A stretch of DNA of 64,000 bases from Chitinophagaceae bacterium (GTDB taxonomy: Bacteria > Bacteroidota > Bacteroidia > Chitinophagales > Chitinophagaceae), in NCBI GenBank assembly GCA_024707305.1, contig JANPZZ010000026.1, positions 62,001 through 126,000 on the forward strand, written 5' to 3'. The notes below the pieces were generated by a model. It did no database searches. It saw only the letters and a list, made by a program, of their open reading frames with translations, and had not been told where the DNA came from. Shown here piece after piece: positions 18,521 to 28,187 of the stretch; the stretch's first letter is position 1, and each line of letters starts with the position of its first letter. A program made the translations under genes and the position numbers.

Positions 18521-20298
18521 TTGTAGATGCGTTCAATTGCATCCCGGTACTTCTCCATAATCACTTTTCGTTTCATGGATAGTTTCGGCGTCATCTCTCC
18601 CGTTTCAATACCCCATTCGTTGGGCAGCAGTTCAAATTTCTTCACCTGTTCTACATGGTTAAAAAATTTGTTGAAGCCTTCTACAATCTCTTTATACAGG
18701 TCGTTTACTTTCGGGTTTTGTATCAGCTCTTCGTTTGTGCTTTCGGGAATCTCATGGTTTTTTGCCCATTCGCGCAGGTTGGGGAAAGAAGGGATGATGA
18801 GCGCGCCCACGAATTTTCTCTCGGGTCCCACTACCATTACCTGTTCAATAAATGGCGATTCTTTCAGTTTATTTTTCAACAGGCAGCGGCGCTACATATT
18901 TACCACCACTGGTTTTAAAAAGTTCTTTCTTGCGGTCTGTAATTTTCAGGAAACGTCCTTCCAGCATTGTACCGATATCGCCGGTATGGAACCAGCCATC
19001 GGTAATCGCTTCTGCAGTGAGGTCGGGACGTTTGTAATAACCCAGCATAATATGTGGGCCTTTGCTGAGGATCTCGCCATCTTCCGCAATTTTTACTTCC
19101 ACACCATCAATCAATGGACCTACGGTTCCAAACTTGCGGTCTTTTTCCTGGAAGCGGTTAACTGAAATTACGGGAGATGTCTCCGTTAATCCATAACCTT
19201 CCATAATGGGAATGCGTGCAGCAGTAAAGATGCGTATCAGTCTTACCTGGCAGGCAGCGCCCCCTGTTACAATGCAGCGGAGGTTATTACCCAGCGCTTC
19301 GCGCCATTTGCTGAAAATAAGTTTGTTTGCCAGGCCCAGTTGAAAATTGTACCAGAAGCCCTGGTTTTTATTGATCTCGAATTTCTCTGCCAGACCATGT
19401 GCCCAGAAGAAAAGTTTTTCTTAATACCAGTGAGCTCAGTTCCTTTCGCCATGATCTTGTCGTACACTTTCTCAAGCAATCGTGGAACCGTGGTAAACAT
19501 ATCGGGTTTTACTTCTTTCAGGTTGTCGCCAATCGTCTCCAGGCTTTCTGCATAATAAATGGAAGTACCGCGAAACAGGTAGAGGTAGCTCACCATCTTT
19601 TCGAAGATATGGTTCAGCGGCAGGAAGCTCAGCGATTTCATATCCTCACCCGGAGGGAAGCAGGGGAGGCAGGCAATCACATTCGAAAGGATATTGCTGT
19701 GCGTGAGCATCACACCTTTTGGCGTACCGGTAGTACCTGAAGTATAAAGTATGGTTGCTACATCTTCATAATTGATCTTTTCTGAAATAACTGGAACGCT
19801 GTTGATGAGTTCGGGCGTTGCCATACCCAGCACTTCTTTCCAGTGCTGCGCATGCGGTACATGTTCAAAAGTGAAAATATGCTGCAGGCTGGGCACTTTT
19901 TCTTTCAGACTAAGAACTTTGTGATAGAGTTCTTCATCATTTACAAAAACAGCTTTTACCTGTGCATCATGCAGGATGAATTCCAGTTCATGAACATTGA
20001 TGGTGGGATAAACAGGCGTAAGGATGGCGCCAATTTGCTGTACTGCCAGGTCCAACATCAGCCATTCGGGACGGTTTTTGGCCAGGATAGCGACTTTGTC
20101 GCGCCCTTCAACGGTCATGTCGTTTGCACCAATTCCGAGCGACAGCAGTCCGCCACTCAACCGGTTTACAATATCTGAAGTTTCTTTAGTGCTATAGGTT
20201 TTCCACTGGCCAGCTTCCTTGGCTGCGAACATCACATCCAATGGTTTTCTTTCGAGGTGATAGTTAATACAATCGAATAAACGGCGCGGTTCTGTCAT
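18517..20298 (-). CDS. fadD: Long-chain fatty-acid-CoA ligase (AMP-binding), frameshifted
   Basis: Activates long-chain fatty acids to acyl-CoA through an acyl-adenylate. About 593 residues after joining three pieces. N-terminal part from 20298: P-loop ILYTSGTTGTPKGVMLTH and LPLNHIFE. A shift near 19420 (AAGAAAAAC) continues with EINKNQGFWYNFQLGLANK and VTGGAACQ, then YGLTETSP and GWFHTGDIGTMLEGRFLKITDRKKELF. A second shift near 18880 leads to KLKESPFIEQVMVVG and the C-terminal MTPKLSMKRKVI Lys region. Bacteroidota-type long-chain ligase; fadD is used as the general name. Both breaks are in A-rich runs and look like sequencing errors. Confidence 0.9.
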
Positions 20299-20409
20299 GC
20301 AATCGATGCTTTAGTAGCTTAGAAATGAGGTCAATATAGGTAAATTTGATCGGTGTGCCAAAAGCTTTGGACAGGGGGTTACGGGCTTGAATTTGAACGC
20401 AAAAAATAT

Positions 20410-20461
20410 AGGGTTGAATGCTTAATCGCGCTCACTTTTTGCGCATTAAACGTTCAACCCT
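20410..20461 (-). terminator. Long hairpin downstream of the TPR protein gene
   Basis: Imperfect inverted repeat AGGGTTGAATGCTTAATCGC ... GCGCATTAAACGTTCAACCCT with a T-rich loop, 23 bases after the stop of the minus-strand TPR gene. Long stem, no clear U run; probably a transcript end or stabilising structure. Confidence 0.6.
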
Positions 20462-20483
20462 AAAGATTTAAGAGAGGCTCCGG

Positions 20484-21494
20484 TTATTTATAATACTGTC
20501 CTGCAGGCATTTTGAAAACGCGGTTTTTCTGGAATTTATCAAACGCTTCAAATGCCTCCGCGTGGGTTTTTGTCCACTGGTCATAATTGGCCAGGTTTTC
20601 TACCGGTCCAAAGAGCCATTGGTTATAGGCTTCAAACATTCCTTCCTGGAGCAACTGGCGTTGGTAGTCGAAAAGTTTGTAGGGGAATTTTGAACTGTAA
20701 GTAGCAAACCAGTCGAGGATAAAACGTGAGCGGATCATTGTAAGGCTTTCAACGTTCAGGCCTTTATTGGCGAGTGAACTTTGTTTTGCCAGCGTTTGCA
20801 ATACGGCTTTGGCAAATTCGCTTTTATTTTTCTCTTCCCCTTTCATGATATCTGCTTCCGCAAATACTTTTTCTTTATATGCTTTCAGCAAAAGTTCTTT
20901 CATGGAAGCACCTCTTTCACTGCGGCTTTCCATGTTGATGAAAATTTCGCCGTAGATGATTGTCCAGATTTTGTCTTTTGCATAATAGTAATGCATCGCA
21001 GCGTTGTAGTAGTTGCCGCTATAAGCGGGATCCACTTCAATTCCTTTTTCCCATTGATCGATCGCGTCAAATTTTTTTGCAGACCAAAGCAGTTCACCGT
21101 ATTCGCTATAGAGCGGTCCGCTTTTTGGAAACTTCTTCAATGCTTTTTTGTACATCTTTTCACATTCCTTCACTTCTTCCAGTGCTTTGTACACGTTGCC
21201 TGCAATCTGAAAGCTTACTTCGTCGGCATCCGGGCGATCCACCAATGATTTCACGCCTTCCATCGCACGTACATAGTCGCGTTTCAGGTAATAACACATC
21301 ACGAGGTCTTTTTGCATCTCGAGGTTATTCTGGTCTGCTGCCAGCCCTCTCTTTAGTACCATCACGGCATTATCCCAGTCGCCGGTACGCATAAAAGCTT
21401 TCGCAGTCTGGTGCAATTCCTTTGGGTCGCCGTCCTGCGCAAACAGGCTGGTCACGATAAAAAGTGCGAATACGGTGTTGAAGATTTTTTTCAT
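20484..21494 (-). CDS. Exported TPR-repeat protein
   Basis: 336 residues with a signal peptide (MKKIFNTVFALFIVTSLFAQ). Residues ~25-190 are tetratricopeptide helices (for example TGDWDNAVMVLKRGLAADQN, CEKMYKKALKKFPKSGPLY, FDAIDQWEKGIEVDPAYSGN). The C-terminal half (MIRSRFILDWFATYSSKFPY) matches a tail common in Bacteroidota TPR proteins of unknown role. Probably periplasmic, acting as a protein-binding scaffold. Downstream of the DUF1015 gene on the same strand, with a 60-base gap. Function not known. Confidence 0.85.
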   Translation of the reverse strand: MKKIFNTVFALFIVTSLFAQDGDPKELHQTAKAFMRTGDWDNAVMVLKRGLAADQNNLEMQKDLVMCYYLKRDYVRAMEGVKSLVDRPDADEVSFQIAGNVYKALEEVKECEKMYKKALKKFPKSGPLYSEYGELLWSAKKFDAIDQWEKGIEVDPAYSGNYYNAAMHYYYAKDKIWTIIYGEIFINMESRSERGASMKELLLKAYKEKVFAEADIMKGEEKNKSEFAKAVLQTLAKQSSLANKGLNVESLTMIRSRFILDWFATYSSKFPYKLFDYQRQLLQEGMFEAYNQWLFGPVENLANYDQWTKTHAEAFEAFDKFQKNRVFKMPAGQYYK

Positions 21495-21554
21495 ATTGTT
21501 TTAGATGTTTCATCAGGGAGGAAGTTGCATTGGCCGTTTCCCGATCATTGGTTT

Positions 21555-22775
21555 TTAAATGATATGGGTCAGCAATCCATCCCTCAATTTTGGTTCGAAC
21601 CAGGTACTTTTTGGAGGCATTACATTGCCGCTGTCGGCAATATCAAACAACTGTTGAATAGTTACTGGGTACAGGCTGAATGCGATTTTCATTTCACCAC
21701 TGTTTACCCTGCGCTCCAGTTCTTTCAACCCACGGATGCCACCTACAAAGTCAATTCTTTTATCCGTTCGCTGGTCTTTTATACCCAACAATTTATCGAG
21801 TATATTATTAGAAAGAATAGATACATCCAGTACGCCGATCGGGTCTTCGGTATAAGTTCCTTCCAGGGCAGTGAGGATGTACCATTTATTATCCAGATAC
21901 ATGCCAAATTCATGTAATGTGGAAGGTTTTACAGCTTCTGCACTCTCCGCAATGGTAAAATCTTCCTGTATGGCGCTGATAAAGTCCTCGGCATCGAGGC
22001 CGTTGAGGTCTTTCACTACGCGGTTATAATCCATAATCGCCAGTTCCGAAGCGGGGAAAATTGTTGTGAGAAAGTATTTCGCGTCCTCGCTGTCGGGCAG
22101 CGCCTGGCTCACTTTGGCTGCTGATGCAGCACGGTGGTGACCATCAGCAATATAAGTTGCAGGAACTTTTGAAGCGAAAATCTCGGTGATGTTTGCAACC
22201 GTTGCGTCATCATTTACCACCCAGATGCTGTGCGCAACACCGTCTTCCGCAGTGAAATCATAAACGGGTGCGTTGTTTTTCTTCCAGGCATCTATTACCG
22301 CATCCATCTCAGCCACATTGTTGCATGCCAGGAATACGTTTCCAGTTTGTGCACGAATGGTGCGCATATGATCGATACGGTCTTTTTCTTTTTCAGGACG
22401 GGTGAATTCGTGCTTTTTAATTACATCATTAAAATAATCTTCAACCGACGAAGCACAAACCAATCCGGTCTGGCTACGGCCATCCATAATGAGTTGATAG
22501 ATATAATAACAGGGTTTTTCTTCCTGCAACAAAAAACCATTTTCGCGGAAAGCCTGCAGATTGGCAGCAGCCTGGTCATATACCTGTTGGCTATGCGTAT
22601 CAGTATCTGCAGGCAGGTCAATTTCTGCTTTGGTAATATGGAGAAATGAATGGCGATTATTGCCGGCTTCTACGCGTGCTTCTTCACTGTTTAAAACATC
22701 ATACGGTCGTGATGCAATTTGCGCAGCCAGTTCAACTGTTGGACGAAGTGCGCGAAAAGGACGAATTTTTGCCAT
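21555..22775 (-). CDS. DUF1015 family protein
   Basis: Conserved protein of about 406 residues, started at MAKIRPFRALRPTVELA, the usual DUF1015 N-terminus; an earlier in-frame Met (22829) lies in repeat-bearing spacer. Family features visible: SRPYDVLN near the start, FTRPEKEKDRIDH, and the highly conserved ADGHHRAASA. Family members in many bacteria are encoded next to serine biosynthesis genes, as here beside serC, and have been linked to serine metabolism, but I assign no reaction. Intact frame. Upstream spacer (22776-22998) holds GTTTGCC-type repeats. Confidence 0.9.
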   Translation of the reverse strand: MAKIRPFRALRPTVELAAQIASRPYDVLNSEEARVEAGNNRHSFLHITKAEIDLPADTDTHSQQVYDQAAANLQAFRENGFLLQEEKPCYYIYQLIMDGRSQTGLVCASSVEDYFNDVIKKHEFTRPEKEKDRIDHMRTIRAQTGNVFLACNNVAEMDAVIDAWKKNNAPVYDFTAEDGVAHSIWVVNDDATVANITEIFASKVPATYIADGHHRAASAAKVSQALPDSEDAKYFLTTIFPASELAIMDYNRVVKDLNGLDAEDFISAIQEDFTIAESAEAVKPSTLHEFGMYLDNKWYILTALEGTYTEDPIGVLDVSILSNNILDKLLGIKDQRTDKRIDFVGGIRGLKELERRVNSGEMKIAFSLYPVTIQQLFDIADSGNVMPPKSTWFEPKLRDGLLTHII

Positions 22776-22910
22776 ATTATTGATGCTGGTTTTTTTATTA
22801 TTTGTTTGAGACGTTTCCCGTTTTTTCACGCAGCGTTCGCAGAGGTCTTTTTAAAGTTCAGGAACCGGCTAAGCGTATTAGCGTTCAAAGAACATTTACA
22901 TATTGTTCTT

Positions 22911-22996
22911 TCACGTTTGCCGATTTTCACGTTTGCGGTTTCCCGTTTGCCGATTTTCACGTTTGCCGTTTCCCGTTTGCCGTTTCCCGTTTGTCT
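22911..22996. repeat. GTTTGCC-type tandem repeat tract
   Basis: Alternating GTTTGCCGATTTTCAC and GTTTGCCGTTTCCC units, about five, in the spacer between serC and the DUF1015 gene, ending at the serC stop. Fragments of the same wording occur at about 38409-38425 and, inverted (GTGAAACGGCAAAC), near 52806-52822. Open frames across it on the plus strand are low-complexity and not genes. Confidence 0.75.
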
Positions 22997-22998
22997 CC

Positions 22999-24073
22999 TC
23001 ACGCTTTACTCGCTGCAAAGTCTTTCATCAAATCTGTCAGCGATACCAAACTTTCATAAGGCAACGCATTATACATCGATACACGGAATCCGCCGACGGA
23101 GCGGTGGCCTTTCACACCATACATGCCTTCTGCTTTGCAACGAGCAGCAAATTCTTTTTCAAGTTCCGCATCATCCATTACAAACACACCATTCATCTTA
23201 CTGCGATCTTCTTTTGCAACAGTACCACGGAAGATGGGCAGGCTATCTAATGTATCGTAAAACAATTTTGCCTTGGCTTCATTTTTTCTTTTGTATCGCC
23301 TCCACGCCGCCATTGTTTGTAAGCCATCGTAGCGTGAGCATACAAATGTAGATAGCAAATACAGGAGGTGTATTCAACATGGAACCATTTGCAATGTGAT
23401 TGCGATAGTCCATCATGGTGGGTATCTGGCGTGTGGTTTTACCCAGTATATTTTTATTTACTACCACCATGTTTACACCTGCAGCACCAATATTTTTTTG
23501 TGCACCTGCATATATCAGGTCGAACCTGTTAAAATCAATTTCGCGACTCAGTATATCACTGCTCATATCGGCAACCAGCGGCACATTGTAAGCGTAAAAC
23601 GCTTCCAGGTCCTGCCACTGTGTACCGTAAATTGTATTGTTGGTTGTAAGATGCAGATACTTTGCAGTTGCCGGAACACGAAAGCCTTTTGGCAAATACG
23701 TATAGTTTTTGTCTTTCGACCCAGCCACCACTTCTACATGACCAAAGAGTTTCGCTTCTTTGATAGCTTTCGTTCCCCAAACATCGGTATCTGTGTATGC
23801 TGCTACTTCATTTGTATCGAGCAGGTTCATCGGCACCTGCATAAACTGTGTGCTTGCACCACCATGGAGAAATAATACTTCATGGTCGCTATCCAGTTTC
23901 ATCAACTCGCGTGCGTGGCTGATTGCCTCCTGTAATACAGCTTCAAACAATGGTGTGCGGTGACCGATTTCCAGAATGGAAAGTCCTGTATCATTAAAGT
24001 TTAAAACTGCCCGGCTTGCTTCCTCAAAAACTTCTTTTGGTAAAATAGATGGGCCTGCGTTGAAGTTGTGCAT
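22999..24073 (-). CDS. serC: Phosphoserine aminotransferase (frameshifted)
   Basis: Transaminates 3-phosphohydroxypyruvate to phosphoserine in serine biosynthesis; also needed for pyridoxal phosphate synthesis in many bacteria. Start chosen at MHNFNAGPSILPKEVFEEA, the classic SerC N-terminus; a TAnnTTTG promoter element lies 46 bases upstream. PLP-binding Lys in YAGAQKNIGAAGV; HGGASTQFMQVPMNL and NTIYGTQW are further family motifs. The frame breaks near 23290 at an A run (CAAAAGAAAAAATG on the coding strand); shifting by one joins VEAIQKK to NEAKAKLFYDTLD and the C-terminal GHRSVGGFRVSMYNA. About 357 residues. Confidence 0.94.
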
Positions 24074-24118
24074 TTTCAATTGTTCAGTCTGCGTCACTAC
24101 AAGGTTTTTTAAGAGGAG

Positions 24119-24126
24119 CAAAGATA
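24119..24126 (-). promoter_or_regulatory. Promoter -7 element (TATCTTTG) for serC
   Basis: TATCTTTG on the minus strand matches the Bacteroidota -7 consensus TAnnTTTG and lies 46 bases before the serC ATG. It supports the chosen start over the longer open frame that would begin within the promoter (24121). Confidence 0.75.
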
Positions 24127-24190
24127 GCAGTTTACATTGTAAGCATCAGCCCCAAACGGTGCCGTAGAATTGTTAATATATCAACAGAAT

Positions 24191-25168
24191 TCAGTGTTCG
24201 CGCCCCAGGATTTCACCTTTTTGCCATGCTGTCTGTATTTGTTCCAGTTCCGCCCGTTCAGCTTCGTCCCAGCCTGGCTGGGAGAGCTGGCGCAAAGAGG
24301 GTTGACCCGCATTTACCCAGGCGGTGTACCAGCAACTCGCAACAGCAAGGATGGCCGAGCGCATCCGTCTTTCCACCATCCCATTCATTTCCCGGTCGTA
24401 AGCAATGGTATAGGCCGAAGAATACTGGCGAATGATGGCTCCATTCCGGTTTTCGAAGGAAAAACGCTGGTCGGCAGGGAACTTTTGCGACAATTTCTTC
24501 TCAATCTTTAGCACGGAATCGGAGGCAAGTGCACTTTCCAGTACCCGGTCCCAGATAAAGGCAGCCGGCTTATCCAGATACTGCGCCCGGCTGGTAAGCA
24601 GGTCCCATTGCTGCTCGGCCAGCAATTCCGGAATGCGGCTTTCCCAGAATCCGTGGATTCCTTTTTGGCCGGTATGCTGCCCGTCATGATTGCTGCTGGT
24701 ATGCAGCGGTACGTGCACATCGGCGATATAATGCCCCAGGTCGGCCGACAGTTTTAGAATGCGTGCACTGTTCTTTTCGCTGAATGCAGATGTCAGGCGC
24801 GACAACATCGTCGAAATCCACCAGGGCGCGATGCCGTGCGCATTCAGGCTGTCTTCGCCAAATTTATCAACCGCTTCGCGCCAGTTGCGAGGCAATTCCG
24901 AAAATGGGTAATCCCCATATTTATCCAAATCGATATAATGACGCGGCCCTTCCTGTGGAACGGCATATCGCCTCTTGTCGGCATCCACTGCATGTTCTTC
25001 GAGGTAACGAATATGCTGTTTGTAAAACACCAGCATTTCAGGCGGCAATAAAAAAACGGCGAGAAAATTGATGCGTTTATGTCCATAAAATCCCCAGCAA
25101 TAAGCTTGATGGAAAGAACAAACGCAACAGCAAATGAGAATCAACCGGAGCATCATACACTTCTTCAT
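24191..25168 (-). CDS. S1/P1-nuclease / zinc-dependent phospholipase C-like protein
   Basis: Exported protein of 325 residues. After the signal peptide (LRLILICCCVCSFHQAYC) the mature protein begins with Trp-Gly-Phe-Tyr-Gly-His, as in S1/P1 nucleases and phospholipase C, where the N-terminal Trp coordinates zinc. Further zinc-ligand regions: HYIDLDKYGDYPF, HGIAPWW, and DLGHYIADVHVPLHTSSNHDG, followed by GIHGFWES. Members hydrolyse phosphoester bonds in nucleic acids or phospholipids; which applies here is unknown. Secretion suggests periplasmic phosphate scavenging, as inference. Intact frame. Confidence 0.85.
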   Translation of the reverse strand: MKKCMMLRLILICCCVCSFHQAYCWGFYGHKRINFLAVFLLPPEMLVFYKQHIRYLEEHAVDADKRRYAVPQEGPRHYIDLDKYGDYPFSELPRNWREAVDKFGEDSLNAHGIAPWWISTMLSRLTSAFSEKNSARILKLSADLGHYIADVHVPLHTSSNHDGQHTGQKGIHGFWESRIPELLAEQQWDLLTSRAQYLDKPAAFIWDRVLESALASDSVLKIEKKLSQKFPADQRFSFENRNGAIIRQYSSAYTIAYDREMNGMVERRMRSAILAVASCWYTAWVNAGQPSLRQLSQPGWDEAERAELEQIQTAWQKGEILGREH

Positions 25169-25235
25169 ACTTTGAAGTTTTAAGAAGCGCAGGTGAATTG
25201 ATTATTTTATTTTAGCTGTGTCAGGATTTAATTTA

Positions 25236-25934
25236 CTAAGAGGAGGGCGAATCATCCATTCGTAACTCGGGTTTATTTCTTTCTTCTTCCAGGTCTACCA
25301 CACCGCCGGTTACTGCATATTTCATGGCTTCGCCAGATGTGATGGCTTCTATTTTTTTAACACGTGCACGAGGTAAGATATATAGTTGCCCGGCAAAATT
25401 GTACGACTGCGGAACATACACCGCCACATGATCGGTGCCCATATCAAATTTTGTCATTTCTTCATCCGTGAGAAATCCAACGATCCAGACATCGCTACCG
25501 AACACGTTCGCCAGCACCGCTTTATTGAATTTTCTTTTGTCGCCAGCAAATGCTTCAAAGAAATCTTTTGTGGAGGTATAGATAAATTTAATTACGGGCG
25601 TTCGTTCCATCCATTGATCGAAGAGGCTGATAAAGCTCCCAGCCAGGAAATTAGAACTCAACCATCCCACACCAATTATAATGGCGATCATGATTACAAA
25701 ACCAAGTCCGGGAATACGACGTGGGTTGCCGGTTTCATCAACACTCAGCAGGTTCGGAGAAATTTTATGTATCAGGTTGGGAATGAGCCCGTCAATAAAA
25801 TTAAACGCAGCCAGTGCCGCCCAAACGGTTATTGTTATGGGTGCCAGGATGATAACACCCTGAATAAAATATTTGAGCACTTTTCGCAGGCGCTGCTCAC
25901 TGCGCGACCGTTTCTTGATAGTTAAAGGGGGCAT
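25236..25934 (-). CDS. DUF502 family membrane protein
   Basis: About 232 residues, started at MPPLTIKKRSRSEQRLRKVL; the longer open frame upstream lacks coding character and would contain the promoter element at 25942-25949. Two transmembrane segments (GVIILAPITITVWAALAAF and GLGFVIMIAIIIGVGWL) are followed by a soluble domain with the DUF502 motif MERTPVIKFIYTSTKDF and VAVYVPQSYNFAGQLYILPR. The family is widespread and uncharacterised. The C-terminus is acidic. It is divergent from tetR, with about 166 bases between start codons. Confidence 0.88.
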   Translation of the reverse strand: MPPLTIKKRSRSEQRLRKVLKYFIQGVIILAPITITVWAALAAFNFIDGLIPNLIHKISPNLLSVDETGNPRRIPGLGFVIMIAIIIGVGWLSSNFLAGSFISLFDQWMERTPVIKFIYTSTKDFFEAFAGDKRKFNKAVLANVFGSDVWIVGFLTDEEMTKFDMGTDHVAVYVPQSYNFAGQLYILPRARVKKIEAITSGEAMKYAVTGGVVDLEEERNKPELRMDDSPSS

Positions 25935-25941
25935 AGTGCAA

Positions 25942-25949
25942 CAAAGGTA
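25942..25949 (-). promoter_or_regulatory. Promoter -7 element (TACCTTTG) for the DUF502 gene
   Basis: TACCTTTG on the minus strand, 7 bases before the ATG at 25934. Matches TAnnTTTG. The very short distance implies an almost leaderless transcript and fixes the start codon. Confidence 0.7.
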
Positions 25950-26053
25950 ACTTGTTTGTTCATTGACGTCGCAATGTGATGCCAACGCTGTGGAAATTCG
26001 CCAGTCATCATGCCAAATACGCCATTTATCGGATTTTGGCGAAAAAAGACCGC

Positions 26054-26081
26054 GGAAACTTTCGTTACGAAAAAAGTTTCC
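26054..26081 (+). promoter_or_regulatory. Probable TetR operator in front of the efflux operon
   Basis: GGAAACTTT ... AAAGTTTCC: perfect 9-bp arms with a 10-base centre that itself contains TTTCGTTACGAAA, a second dyad. It sits directly upstream of the -7 element TAGTTTTG (26083-26090) and so over the -33 region; occupancy by the TetR protein encoded 20 bases downstream would block transcription. Binding is inferred from position and symmetry. Confidence 0.75.
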
Positions 26082-26082
26082 A

Positions 26083-26090
26083 TAGTTTTG
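26083..26090 (+). promoter_or_regulatory. Promoter -7 element (TAGTTTTG) for tetR operon
   Basis: TAGTTTTG matches TAnnTTTG, lies immediately after the palindrome and 10 bases before the TetR ATG at 26101. Confidence 0.7.
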
Positions 26091-26100
26091 CGAGCTCATT

Positions 26101-26718
26101 ATGGAACAACAGGAACGAATAGTAGCGAAAGCACATGAATTGTTCATGCGGTATGGTATTCGCAGTGTCAGCATGGATGAAATTGCCACCCACCTCGGCA
26201 TCAGCAAAAAGACGATTTACCAGTTTTTTACAGATAAAGACTCGCTGGTAGCTGCCGTTGTGGAGATAGAACTTTTGGAGAATGAAGAGAAATGCAGACG
26301 GTTCCAAAAAGATTGCGCAAAATCCTGTGCATGAAATGTTTCTGGCAGTGGAAAAGATGGAAGAGATGTTGCAGATGATGAATCCATCCATTGTATTTGA
26401 TATGCAAAAGTATCATCCTGCATCTTTCAGAAGGTTTGAAGAACATGTGAATGGGTTTATGCATGGTGTTGTTCGAGGCAATATGGAAAGAGGACTGGAG
26501 ATGGATATTTACCGTTCGGAGATTGACGTGGATATTTTGACGCGTTTCAGGCTGGCGAGCATTTTTATGATGTTTAATCCTGAATATTTTCCATTAGGAA
26601 AAACGGATTTAGGAAAGGCATTGCGAGAAACAACGATGAATTTTCTCTATGGAATCACTAATGCAAAAGGACAAAAGCTAATTAATAAGTATAACCAGGA
26701 ACGATTAAAAAAAAGTAA
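26101..26718 (+). CDS. TetR-family repressor of the efflux operon (frameshifted)
   Basis: About 206 residues after correction. HTH SMDEIATHLGISKKTIYQFFTDKDSL at residues ~24-49 is typical of TetR. The frame closes at 26334; adding one A at GCAAAATCC near 26320 joins KDCAK to NPVHEMFLAVEKMEEML. The open frame then runs on past the natural end into the tolC leader: one more A in the A8 run at 26707-26714 gives KKK and a stop at 26716-26718. The C-terminal domain (FRLASIFMMFNPEYFP) resembles Bacteroidota TetR proteins encoded before RND pumps. The operator and promoter lie just upstream, so autoregulation is likely. Confidence 0.87.
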
Positions 26719-26807
26719 TGAAACACTAGTGACGTGCAGCGAATTGAACACGTATGCTGTCGGTACAGTGACGTTACCATCAAAAACCAAACACAATGAC
26801 CCTTGGA

Positions 26808-28152
26808 ATGAAGCTGCGGATGGGCTCCATGTTACTGGCACTTTGGCCGGTACTGGTAAATGCCCAACAAACCGCAGCCCCCGAAAGGCACGAAATGAGC
26901 ATTCAGCAGGCGATTGATTATGCGAAGTCGCACAACGTGCAGGTAAAAAAACGCTTTGCTGGATCTGCAAATTCAGCAACAAACCAACCGCGAGGTTACA
27001 GGAAGTGCATATCCACAGATCAGCGCTAACGGTTCCATCACTTACAACGCTAAGTTGCCAGTGAGCCTGGTGCCGGCCGAATTCTTCGGTGGCGCACCCG
27101 GCACTTTTGAAGAACTGGCCTTTGGTGTAAAATGGAATGCAACCGGAGGTGTTTCACTAAACCAGTTGTTGTTCGACGGACAGGTATTTACCGGTCTGCA
27201 GGCAAGAAGAACTTTGATCGACTTCCAGGAAAAAAATGTGGAAGTGACAGAAGAAGCTGTGCGTACCAACATACACAAGATTTATTACCAACTGGTAGTT
27301 GGTAAAACGCAGGTTGAACTGTTGGATGCAAACATTGAACGCTTGCAGAAACTGCAAAGCGATACGCGTATTATGTACGACAATGGTTTTGCCGAAAAAC
27401 TGGATATCGACAAACTCGATGTACAGATTGCCAATCTGCAGTCTGAGAAAACCAATGCCCTTAACCAAATCAGCAATGGTTATCTAGGATTGAAAGTGTT
27501 GATGGGAATGCCTGTAAATCATGAGCTGGTACTTACCGACACATTAAGCGATGACATGATCCGCGATGGTGTGCTGGATGCAGCGCCATTTGATTATAGT
27601 CAGCGCCTCGATTATCAGTATGCAGATCTGGGTGTAAAACTCCGCGAATACGACGTGCAGCGTTATAAACTGGCAAAACTTCCCACGCTTTCATTAAATG
27701 CATATTATAATAAGAATGCGCAGCGTGATGAGTTTACATTCTTCAAATCAGGTGAAAGCTGGTTTGATATTTCGGCCATCACATTAAATCTGAATGTGCC
27801 TATTTTTAGCGGCTTCAGTGCTAATTCTCGCATACAAAAAGCACGTTTAACGATGCAACAGAGCATTAATCAGCGTGAGCAGTTGAAGTTGAACATCGAC
27901 AACGAGATACAAACAGCGCGTAATAATTTCACAACTGCTATTACGAATCTCGATTTTCAGAAACGAAATATGCAGCTCGCTGAATCGGTATATGAGCAAA
28001 CAAAGAAAAAGTTTGAAGTAGGGACCGGTTCTCAAACAGAAATCAATACTGCGCAAACAGATTTAAAAACGGCGCAAACCAATTATATAAACGCGATGTA
28101 TAACGCGATCATCGCAAAAGTTGATTTCATGAAAGCTACGGGCAAACTTTAA
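26808..28152 (+). CDS. TolC-family outer-membrane efflux channel (frameshifted)
   Basis: Outer-membrane component of the tripartite pump. Start at MKLRMGSMLLALWPVLVNAQ, a signal peptide. A one-base shift in the A6 run near 26950 (VQVK to NALLDLQIQQQTNREV) joins the short N-terminal piece to the main body. Two OEP repeats of long coiled-coil helices (NIERLQKLQSDTRIMYDNGF and NNFTTAITNLDFQKRNMQLA) alternate with beta segments (ISAITLNLNVPIFSG). About 448 residues. Followed by the membrane fusion protein and RND permease on the same strand. Confidence 0.9.
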
Positions 28153-28187
28153 ACCAAATGACCTACCAACTAAATAATAATCAAACG

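Noticed and set aside
22719..23351. 210-codon open frame on the plus strand across the serC/DUF1015 spacer
   Set aside because: Antisense to two real genes and to the GTTTGCC tract; no domain.
26282..26917. TetR with a long C-terminal tail (SNETLVTCSELNTY...)
   Set aside because: One missing A in an A8 run hides the stop at 26716; the tail is the tolC leader read through.
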